Source: Zeus faber (taxonomy: Eukaryota; Chordata; Actinopteri; Zeiformes; Zeidae). From it: a stretch of DNA of 64,000 bases. Every line of letters starts with the position of its first letter. Position 1 is the stretch's first letter. Where the stretch lies: NCBI GenBank assembly GCA_960531495.1, contig OY482846.1:12411783-12475782 (forward strand), written 5' to 3'. A program made the translations under genes and the position numbers. Positions 20,855-58,614 of the stretch are shown piece after piece. The notes beneath the pieces are model-generated. The model was not told the origin of the DNA. It saw only the letters and a list, made by a program, of their open reading frames with translations, and ran no database searches.

Positions 20855-21235
20855 CAGGGGAATGACCATAACTCCATCTTGATACCTAAAGGCAAATTAA
20901 CGGAAGAGAGCCAGGCTATGCAAATAGACCATAGTAAGTGGAGCATGGCGCCCCAGTTCCATTGACTGGGAGCTGTGGACATTTGCATGGGCGCGATTGG
21001 ACAGGTTAAGGAGAGGTATTGTGAGGGCTGCCCCCTTTGCAAAGTATTGTGCATAGATTGGCTCATTTGAATGATTTTTATTGCTGGCCCCTAGGCTGGA
21101 GAAATCATGCCACCAAGCTTTCAAAGTTACTATTTGGAAGGCATTTACGACAAACAAATGTGTGTGCGTGGGTGCGCGCACGAGTGCATGAAAAGACATT
21201 GCAGCAATTGTCATTTTAGCCCTGCTCATTATCTA
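20855..21235. promoter_or_regulatory. Candidate enhancer with inverted octamer pair
   Basis: Repeat-free DNA with ATGCAAAT at 20918-20925 and its reverse complement ATTTGCAT at 20981-20988, followed by GATTGG (reverse CCAAT) at about 20995 and 21057. It lies between MYB and HBS1L, where mammals have MYB enhancers. Its function is inferred from motif content and position only. Confidence 0.35.
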
Positions 21236-21611
21236 TAAAACAATCCTGGGGGTGATGCTGCTACAGGATTTTGTAATGATGAATTATAATGAGAAAATTA
21301 GAAATTTATAATTCTAAAGGACTCCTTAAATGTTTTCACACGCCTAACTCTTTTGTGACGGGAGAGAAGAAACTTGGAAGTTATTTGTGCGTGTGTCTGT
21401 GTGTGTTTCTAAGGGGAGGCCTGTGAAAGAAGGGCTCTGGAAAACACCCTAGGGATCACACTGCTCTCACTTGTCATTCTGCTCAGTCTGCGCTTGAACA
21501 ATATTCCTTCTGAGAAGTCTGCTTGAGGAAGATGACGATGATGATATTGTTCTTCTCAATTAAAGAACCTGAGATCCGAATGTTCTCACACATGCACACG
21601 CCCCTGCTACC

Positions 21612-21651
<40 letters not shown>

Positions 21652-21742
21652 AGCTGAAATCCCAGCCGTGATGATGTGATTGTCTACACTCTCCTTTTTT
21701 ATTCTCTATTCTCTCACTAGAGCCCAGCCCGTCTTTGACCAA

Positions 21743-21746
<4 letters not shown>

Positions 21747-21778
<32 letters not shown>

Positions 21779-21858
21779 ACACACACACATTTGTGAGATC
21801 ATGGAGCCACAGATGGGTGCTAGTTATTTACAATAGAAATATTGCAGCCAAAACATTT
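21747..21858. repeat. Duplicated microsatellite flank, copy 1
   Basis: (CA)n followed by TTTGTGAGATCATGGAGCCA and about 65 bp more. It is nearly identical to 23842-23956, about 2.1 kb to the right and in the same orientation. Confidence 0.7.
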
Positions 21859-23841
21859 TTAAAAAATCATGATATTGATTTTTCCTTCCTATATGTTTGT
21901 CTTGTGCAGCTGTTCACTGAAGGGATTTTTGTGTGCAAATATGTATGTAGAGTCATGCCGTGCACGTCTAAGTGCGAGTGTGTGTGCATGTTAACGTTGT
22001 GAATGACACCTTGCAGTCGCTCCAGTCGGTCTTGGTTTAGACATAGAGAAGAGATGAGTAAAATGTCAGATAAATAATCTGATACTGCCGGTGATGCTAG
22101 TACAGTGGAGAGCCGGCACGTACGTATGCAACCTACATCGATATCACATGAGGTTTGGTGTGTCTCCCTTCTCTAAAAATAGACAGGTGAAAAGAAAACA
22201 GACACCTGCTTAGGTAATTCTAAAGAGCTTTTCAATGGAATGGCTCATGTTGCAGGTGGCGGTTTGACACGAAGCTGCTCTGGATTGACACAGGTTGGTT
22301 TGCAATGGAAACAAGTAAAGAGGGAGAAAGAGAAGGTTTACCTACCATTGAAGTTGCTAGTGTTTTACCTCTGGGAAGGGTGTCAGAGTGTGTGCGTGGC
22401 GTGTCTGTGTGTGTGTGTGTGGGGGGGGGGGGGATATGTACAGTACATATGTGTGTTGAGGTCGATGGAGGTGGTTATAGGTTCCCCCTTTTGTGGAGTT
22501 CTCCCTTTTAATTTCCACTTCCCGCGTTTTGATGGTTGACACACATGCATGCATCAAATAAGAACATCTGCACACACACTAACACACACTTCATAGAGGT
22601 CACACAGGTGATGAGAGGGGGATTCTTCCTCTCTTCCACATCTTGCAAAATGTTTCCAGGATGTTTTGGAATGAAGCAGCGACAGTGACAGAGAGAGAAA
22701 ATGTTCCACTACCACACGCTGTTGTTGTTTTTCACTACCTTGGTTTCACATTAAAGTTGTTTCCCGTAACTCACCAGTCATATATTCAGACATAAACATT
22801 GTTTTTCGCACATGTTTACCACATCTGACTGTTTGTGTCCTATGACTATGTTATACATGTCACCTTGGAAAATCTGTTGCAAGTGATGAAGCAGCAGGGT
22901 TCAGATTAAGGTTGAATAATAACAAGTCCCATTGTGGATCAACTCCTGAAATAAAACTGGGGGAGAAGTTGCAGAGATGGATTCATTCAACAGATGGGTG
23001 AACAGATTGCTCCAGTGAATGGGTGAGCGGATCAGTGGTTTGGATGGGGTTTTTTTTCCATAAGAATGGTCACATTACACACAGACAAGCACAATGATAG
23101 ATAAACCAACAAAATATTTATGCATTATTCTTTCTTCCTCTTTTTTAACCATATTTACACTGTAGGGTTATGTGTCTTTGATTAATTCTATTAGATTTCA
23201 GAAGCGACACAAAATGTACGTTGTGCATTGGATGCCGGTGGCAGCTGTGAAACAAGCGAGAGCAAGGGATTGCAAATCTGTCAACAACACGTGCAAATCG
23301 GAAAACACATTAATCCCGGTAGGATTCTGGAGGAACACAAAGCTTTTTGTGAATGCGGGTGAGGGGACGAGGCCGTCTGAAATGGTTGGAAGAGAGTATG
23401 AGGTAATGCTTTGCATAATTTGCCAGGAGCTCCAAGCAGCACAGGAGTCTTTCAGAGGCACAGACCTCTGACGAGAATGCAAAACCGCTACCCCCAGCAG
23501 TTTCTGGTCCGTGGGGTGAACAACTTCAGCAAATGAAGTAATCAATTTTCGAATCCAAACTTTCATGATATCTGACATAAAATGAAAACCTCAGTTTAAA
23601 AAAGAAAATGTATAGATGATACATACATTTCACTGATATGTATTCATATTTACAGGGGAGGTACACCCCTAAGTGCCAAAAAGGAACATTTAAAATGGTA
23701 AAAAAAAGTATCAATAGTGCACGCACACACACCCGCACGTGCACACACACACACACACACACACACGCACATGTGTGTGTTTATTCAATTTGCGACTGCC
23801 CTTTTCTTTACATATTGGATTTGGGATTAACCTGCCCTCCA

Positions 23842-23843
23842 GT

Positions 23844-23890
<47 letters not shown>

Positions 23891-23956
23891 TTGTGAGATC
23901 ATGGAGCCACAGATGGGTGCTAGTTATTTACAATAGAAATATTGCAACCAATACAT
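23842..23956. repeat. Duplicated microsatellite flank, copy 2
   Basis: Same orientation and order as 21747-21858: (CA)n, then CATGGAGCCACAGATGGGTG, then TTATTTACAATAGAAATATT, with a few differences only at the far end. Confidence 0.7.
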
Positions 23957-24359
23957 ATATACATTATACATATACACCTGCATACACATAGAAAGACTTT
24001 GAGTCCAGTTACCAGTGGCACTCAATTTTCATACAGTTCACATACACCGAATGGTAAAAGAAGAAAAAAGGTAATCCAAATCTAAATATGTATATATCTA
24101 TTTGTGTTTACTTTTTTCTTCCTTAAAAAAGCAGCATAGCTTTTAGCCAGCAGCATAGTCAATGATAGTAGAGCAATGATAAATAAATAAATAAATATTC
24201 AATATTTACAGTGGGTGAAATGCACTATGGACACAGCAGCTGTTCATAATTTATACGGCGTGTGGATATGGAAAAAAATCTTGACTATAATAATTGTTAT
24301 TCTTCATTCTTGATTCTATTATTATATAGGTAGCATTCAGCAGTATTCGGTAACTTTTA

Positions 24360-24531
24360 GGGACCTCACACAAAGCAGCGGCAGCAGCGGCAGCGTGTCT
24401 TTTGCACATGCGCAGTACTACTGCACCCACCGTCACAGCAATGGCACTCTGTCTCTGGGAGTGAAACACGTACTCTGCGCCGCTCTATGAGCCGAAAAAC
24501 GCCAGGGCCGAGTGGAGACACATAGGCAAAA
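24360..24531 (+). promoter_or_regulatory. hbs1l: HBS1L proximal promoter and 5'UTR
   Basis: GC-richer stretch directly upstream of the HBS1L ATG, with a (CAG/CGG)-like repeat and the NRF1-like GCACATGCGCAG at about 24404-24415. This fits a TATA-less housekeeping promoter. The transcription start is not determined. Confidence 0.5.
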
Positions 24532-51779
<27,248 letters not shown>

Positions 51780-52690
51780 CCGCTTCTCTCAACCAGGCAG
51801 AGCCAATCTAGACACTGCATGTAACTCCTGAAAAAGTGCAATTTCGAGAGAGACTTCCAGGCGCAAACTCAAAAAAGTTTCACATCCATCCATCTCCCAC
51901 CATCCATCCATTCCACCATCCAGCTGAGTAGCATCTTCACCAAACAAACGCAAGCTGAAAGATGAAGACCTTTGTGGCCAGACACCATGTTGGCAGCCGC
52001 AACACATCGTGCCAGGATGCAGACCGGTGTCCAAACGAGCCACTCGACACATCCCACCCGCTTCAAACGGAACCCAAAGCAACCGTCGGATGACCTTGAA
52101 GTGTCCGGTGGTACAGTCCAAGCTGCTTAAAAAAAAAAAAAAACATCTTGATGAATTATTCTCTTAACCAGAGGTTTACAGTTGCATCCGCCGCCTTTGA
52201 CTGCATGTCTGCGTGGTTAAAGACATCTGCCAGCCCACAAGGACTCATGCTAATGATGTGAACTTAGGCTTCCCTCGTCATGGGGAGTGAATTCGGTTGT
52301 CGGTTTCAATTGAAACAGGTATGGCTGTACAACACTGCACAAGAGTTTTTTTTAAATGTAGTATTTAGATAATGAACAAAAATGGGGCGGTATGAATTAT
52401 TGTTCACATGGATTCCCCTTACCCAGAGTTGGTACAAAAACGAAAGACTTCCATTTACTTTTATTATTTGACACATTTTGTTTTAACGGAAGATGTATTA
52501 TTTCAGGCTAAAATTTTTTTTTTTAATCTGATATTTTCTTCTCTTGCCACCATCAAAAATCCTTGATGTTTTAATTCTTTCAACAGAACTGCGTTAAGTC
52601 GAGGCAGGTTTTGGAACGATCTCTTGATATGCTAAAGCCAATCATGTTGGTAATGGTGGAGTGAATAAAGGTTATGTGACCTGAACATGA
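51780..52690 (+). other. hbs1l: HBS1L 3'UTR
   Basis: Non-coding sequence from the stop to just past AATAAA at 52664-52669, about 20 nt before the likely cleavage site. Transcript end inferred. Confidence 0.65.
52664..52669 (+). terminator. hbs1l: HBS1L polyadenylation signal
   Basis: AATAAA followed by GGTTATGTGACCTGAACATGA, with U/G-rich sequence downstream. It is the first canonical hexamer after the full-length stop codon. Confidence 0.65.
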
Positions 52691-54039
52691 CATTTAGTTT
52701 ATGTGCTTAACGTGTTTTCATTTGAACAATCTTTCCAAACGAATCCATGTGATATAGCTTAACATTTTAAGAGTTCCACATCTGAGTGATGGCAATTTGG
52801 TATTGACAGTGGGTCTCGTAAAACAATCTCGGGATCTCTCTCAGGTTGCCCAGATTTTGCTTATGAAATAAAAGATCGTTCATACACTTGAGGTATTTTC
52901 ATCCAAATTGACATGGCATGAAATACAGAGGCGGAGAACAAAGGATTTGTGCGCTGTATGTTTGTGTTTGCTTGTGTGAACTGTCTTGAGTGTTCGTGCT
53001 GACAAAGCTTAAGATCAAGGTGATGGGTGGACTTCATGCACTTGTCCCTCAACTTCCTCTACACAGTTTACCCCAATTGTGGTAGGCTGTGGAGAGGAAG
53101 GGGAGGGACAAGTATAGATGGACAATGACCCTCAATCCCTCATTATCGCACCGCACGGGCCTCCACAGTGGCTGCCGTCCATCCCCAACTTCACCATCAA
53201 TGCCGTACAGGCCTACCAATGGCTACCGTCCATTGGTAGCCATAGAGGAAGCCCACCCAGATAAATGAAGACACCGTTTATTGGCGTCCATTGGTGTAAT
53301 CACACTATTGATTGCGTCTATATTTTGCGTTGACACATTGGTGTCACATCAGACATTGTTAAGCTGTGATACACTGCACTCAATTAGTCAAGCCATGTTT
53401 TTTTTTGTATTAAGAGTAAAAAAAAAAAAAATGCCTTTTTTTATTTATTTTTTTTTCCATCCATCTTTCCTTCATATTCTTGATTTAGAGCCACAGCGCA
53501 AAATAGTTAATTTTCAGTTCCGAGATCAAAGTAAGCTCAGTTTCTTGACTATAATTATCATTGGCTTCACAGAATTCCTAAACACACGTAGAAATTAAAG
53601 ACTTTGGGTTTCATCAAGAAACAAATGCAAAAAAGTAAGAACACAAGTTAAGGCATAAAGCTTTATAAAGTCTACTCAGAATTGTACATTTCTTGAAAAG
53701 ATTACGCAAGTACATGTAACTGAATTCTCCTCTGGCTGTATCCTCTCACACCACAATGATTACTACATCTACTTGTGCAGAGGAGAGTTTACATCAGTTC
53801 CTCAATATTTAAACTGAATCAACCCTGATGGATGTGTTACCGACTCAAATATTAAGAAGTCCATTTTGTCAGAGTAGCCGGACCCGGATAAGACATGTTT
53901 AGTCTGGGTTAACAATGAACCATGTGAACCCACCGGTCTGTAAAAAGTGGGCAGGCGGTGACCTATTGGAACGGGGAAGTGTATGTGCCTTTCCCTTCCT
54001 GCAGCTTGTGCTCATCGGTCCTAGAATCAGGCGGCAGCC
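52691..54039. other. HBS1L-ALDH8A1 intergenic region
   Basis: About 1.35 kb without a gene. It holds a small nested hairpin (53213-53239), homopolymer A and T runs near 53400-53460, and the ALDH8A1 promoter at its right end. Confidence 0.7.
53908..53920 (+). promoter_or_regulatory. aldh8a1: HNF1-like motif upstream of ALDH8A1
   Basis: GTTAACAATGAAC resembles the HNF1 palindrome GTTAATnATTAAC at 11 of 13 positions and lies about 120 nt before the start codon. ALDH8A1 is mainly a liver and kidney enzyme, so an HNF1 site would make sense. Not tested. Confidence 0.3.
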
Positions 54040-54186
54040 ATGCAGAAAACATCGGAGCAGCGCACGCATTTGGTTTTGGAGAACTATATCAAGGGAAAGT
54101 TTGTCCGGTGCCAGAGTCACATTGACTCCTATAACCCCTCCACTGGAGAGGTCTACTGTAAGTTACCTGACAGCGGCAAAGATGAG
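54040..54186 (+). CDS. aldh8a1: ALDH8A1 coding exon 1
   Basis: Encodes residues 1-49, with [26 protein letters not shown] and PDSGKDE, matching human [22 protein letters not shown] context gcagccATGC is acceptable. Phase 0 donor. Confidence 0.95.
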
Positions 54187-56367
54187 GTGAGTTCCAGTGT
54201 TCTATACTTGTAGTAGATCAGTGACGAGGTAGGGTACAGTGTGGTCAAAGGTGAGGTGTGGTACGGTGTTAAATAAATCAGATGAGGTGGGGTCTGGTGG
54301 TGTATAGTAGATAAAAGATGATTTGTGGTACGGTGTTATATACAGTAGTAGATAGAAGATGATTTGTGGAGTTCCATTGGAGCCGCTTAAAAGTCTTTGC
54401 GTGCGCAGGCGAAAGCCGGCGTTATAACATGTTCTGACGCATAAGCAGCGTTGCACTCCCAGGAAAGAGGCACGCGAGGGTTTTATTGTTTAACAAAGAC
54501 GACCTACCTTTGCTCTTTACAGAACAAACAGTGGGGTAATCATTCGTTTTCTCCAACTGGTTACACACATTTCTTGCCCAGAAAAATGGGTGAAAAAAAC
54601 GGGAATCAGCTGTGGTCTAATTGTTTATCTTTGCTCATCTTGAGTATATTTCAATGCATTATTACTGTAGAAACGTAGCAAATTGCTGTCTAATTAAATG
54701 TTTCATGTTAGGAATTTGACTTGAACAGTTTTTGCTGTAGGTTTTCTTGTGAAGAGCTTTGAGAAAGTGAACTTGTTTACAAATGTGTGGAACCAATTGC
54801 AAAAAAACCTGTAAATGCTAGAAGCGCATGGGGCCAAAGGGCACAAGAAAAATGTGCAAAAATACAATACAACAGGATGTTAAAAAATATATATATTTCA
54901 AATTAATACATGCAAGAGTACTGTGTTGTTTTCAACTGCAACAGTAAGTATCCCATAAATCAACACATACGGTATCTCATTTCTCCAATTACCACTCTTA
55001 AGACAGTCATTCTGTTGGGCTCCATCAAACCTTCCCATTGGGGTTCCAAGAGGCATTGTCATGATATTCCCAAATAAAAGAGTCAAACGTCTGCTTTCAG
55101 GTGGATGCAGCGGTGGCAGCAGCGAAGGAAGCCTTCCCCGCTTGGTCAGCCCGCAGCCCCGAGCAGCGAGCCCGGGTCCTCAACAAGATGGCCGACCTGA
55201 TGGAGGCCAAGCTGGAGGAGTTTGCCCTGGCTGAGTCTATGGACCAAGGTGTCTTGCTTTCGTTCTTTCTTTTTAGGTCCTGGGGAGGAAACTTGATATC
55301 CAAGCGAAGGAAAAAAAAAAAAATAGATGTAATACTGAGGCATCCTCCGAAGTGAATACTGAACCTCTCATTCCAAGAGACCTCTCCTTCCAGTATCCAA
55401 CGTCTTTAAATCTCAACCGCCCTCTTTCATTTACTGCCTTCACATCACTGATATATCCTCATAATTATGGTTAATAATGGTTAATGGGGGCAGTGGTTCA
55501 GGAGCTAGAGCGGGTCGTCTAGTAATCAGGAGATTGCCGGTTTGATCCCCAGCACCTCCTGGTAGCATGCAGAGGTGTCCTTGAGCAAGACGCCTAACTG
55601 CTCCCCCGGCACTGCTGTATGGCCGCCGACTGCTCCGAGATACGTTGCTACTAGGATGGTTAAATGCATTTCATTTCCTCAGTACTTGCAATGAAAATTA
55701 GTTGAAAATTTTTTTTTTTATGTTGTAGATATCTACCGAAATTACCAGGGCTCTTCTTTGGACCACCATTGTGCAGTTGATTTAGTGGATGGTACATGGT
55801 AGCATTGTAAAAGTGTTTGCCTGGGGCTGACGTGAACTGCATTAAAACATTTAAATTTTAAGTAATTTATTATTTTGAATTTGCGATGATTGGCACTTAG
55901 AAAAACAACTTTTGGCTGTTTTGCTTGATTGTTTTTTTTTTTTTCGTTTTTTTTTTTCCAAAAACATAATGCAACATCTATGTGCTTAAAGTAATTACAA
56001 TTAATTACAGCACTTGGAACCTTGAATCTTCCACTTTTCCGTTTTGGTGGAGGACAGTTGAGGCATTTCTCTGTCGTTGCGGTTGGAGGCCGGTATATGC
56101 AATGCAATGTGCATGTATTTACTCAGCAAAGTTAATAAAGTTATATTGAATGGGAGAATAAAATAAGAAATGCGCATGACATGCCTGAGTTGCCTTTCGT
56201 ACCAGGTAAAACGGTGATGTTCGCCCGCACGGTGGACATTCCCAGAGCCGTGTACAACTTGCGTTTCTTCGCATCGTCGGTGCTGCATCACACCACCGCC
56301 TGCAGCCAGATGGACCACCTGGGCTGCGTGAACTACACTGTGCGCTGCCCCGTGGGCGTGGGTGAGC

Positions 56368-56398
<31 letters not shown>

Positions 56399-58579
56399 TG
56401 TGTGTGTGTGTGTGTGCGTGTGTGTGTGTGTGCGCGCGCGCGCCTATATCTGCTCATTGTGTGATTGTCGTCTTCTGTTGTGTGCAGCGGGCCTGATCAG
56501 CCCGTGGAATCTCCCCCTCTACCTCCTCACGTGGAAAATCGCCCCCGCCGTTGCCATGGGCAACACGGTGGTGGCCAAACCCAGTGAGATGACCTCCGTC
56601 ACCGCCTGGATGATGTGCGAGCTGATGGAGGAGGCTGGTAGGATGACAGACATGTGTCACCACGCCTTTTAAACGCATGATGGTGTAAAACCACTGGACC
56701 CCAAGCTTTGAAAGAAAATATTCATCCTTTTTTTTTTTTTAAATCTTTGCCATTGATAAACTGCAAAACAAGTGATAGAGCAAGTCGGAGTAACTTATTG
56801 AGAAACAATTACGTCATGAGCTTTCATGTTTTCATCCAGCTTTATCTCATTATTATAGTTTATTGAGCAAAAAAAATTAAAATTATAAAATGCAAGTCAT
56901 ATATTTTGCGATTATATTGCTCCTTTAGTTCCTGTGGGCTTTCGTGGGTGTAAAGTATATAATAAATATGTGTATAATATTTGATTAAATTGAATAAACA
57001 ATTATAATAAAGGATTGAATATATTGAATATATTATGGTTTTTTTCTGTCAATTAATCTGCTAATTAATAAATCAACTCTCTCTCTCTCTCTCCCACACA
57101 CACACACACCCTATAGGTGTTCCTCCTGGGGTGATCAACGTTGTATTCGGCACCGGGCCGAGAGCAGGGGATGCCCTGGTCGGCCACCCCGATGTCCCAC
57201 TGGTGTCCTTCACCGGCTCCACGGCCACGGCGCAGCGCATCGCAGAGCGCAGCGCCCCTTACTGTAAGAGGCTGTCGCTGGAACTGGGCGGGAAAAACCC
57301 TGCGCTGGTGTTCGCCGACGCGGACCTGGACGAATGCGTCGCCACGACTGTTCGATCCAGCTTCTCCAATCAGGTAAATGATCCATTCAATTTCATAACC
57401 AGATAAAGTCAATTTAGGGGGCTTGAAAAATCTTCATGGAGTAAGGATCTGAGCCACTTTGACAAGGGTCAAATAGTGATGACTAGACGACTGGGTCACA
57501 GCATCTCCAAAACAGCAGGTGTTGTCGGGTGTTCCTGGTATGCAGTGGTTAGTACCTACCAAAAGTGGTCCAAGAAAGGACAACTGGTGAACCGGCGACA
57601 GGGTCATGGGGGCCCAAGGGCTCACTGGTGCACGTGGGGAGTGAAGTCTAGCCTGTCTGGTCTGATCCCGCAGAAGAGCTTCTGTAGCACATATTGGTGA
57701 AAAAGTTAATGCTGCTATGATAGAAAGGTGTCAGAACACACAGTGCATCGCAGCTTGTGGCGTTTGGGGCTGCGTTAGCTGCAGACCAGTCGGAGTGTCC
57801 ATGCTGACCCCTGGCCACCACCGAAAGCGCCTACAATGGACAGATGAGCGTCAGAAATGGACCATGGAGCAATGGAAGGTGGCTTGGTCTGATGAAGTAG
57901 CTTTTCTTTCACGTGGATGGCCGGGTGCGTGTACTTGTTTACCTGGGGAAGAGATGGCCCCAGGATGCACTATAGGAAGAAGGCAAGACAGCAGAGGCAG
58001 TGTGATGCTCTGGGCAATGTTCTGCTGGGAAACCTTGGTTCCTGGCATTCATGTGGATGTTACTTTGACATGTACCACCTACCTAAACATTGTTACAGAC
58101 CAAGTACACCCAAGTACACATGGCAATGTTATTACCTGATGGCAGTGGCCACTTTCGGCAAAGGAAAGCGCGGGAGGTAGAGCGGGTCGTCCAGTAATCA
58201 GAGGGTTCCTGGTTCGATCCCCCATTCCTCCCGACAGCACATCAAAGTGTCCTTGAGCAAGACACTGAATCCTGAAGTGCTCTCAATGAGCTGGTGTGCA
58301 CCTTGCATTGGTGCCGTGTGTGTGAATGGGTGAATGTGAGGTGTGTATTGTAAAGTGCTTTGAGTGGTTGCAAGACTGGAAAAGCGCTATATAAAATGCA
58401 TCCATTTTCCATTTACCATTAACCATAATGCACCGTGCCACACTGCGAAAATTGTTCAGGAATGGTCTGAGGAACATGACAAAGAGTTGAAGGTGTTGAC
58501 TTTGCCTCCAAATTCCCTGCGTGTGCGTGTGTGCGTGTGTGCGTGTGTGCGTGTGTGCGTGCGTGCGTGCGTGTGTGCG

Positions 58580-58614
<35 letters not shown>

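Larger units (their letters stand above)
18782..24531. other. Shared upstream region between MYB and HBS1L
   Basis: Head-to-head intergenic DNA of 5.75 kb between start codons. It holds the MYB CpG island edge, a small hAT-like MITE (20332-20551), several (CA/GT)n tracts, a duplicated microsatellite flank (about 21747-21858 and 23842-23956), and two stretches of repeat-free sequence (about 20855-21240 and 23170-23560) that look like candidate regulatory DNA. No gene is seen. Confidence 0.75.
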
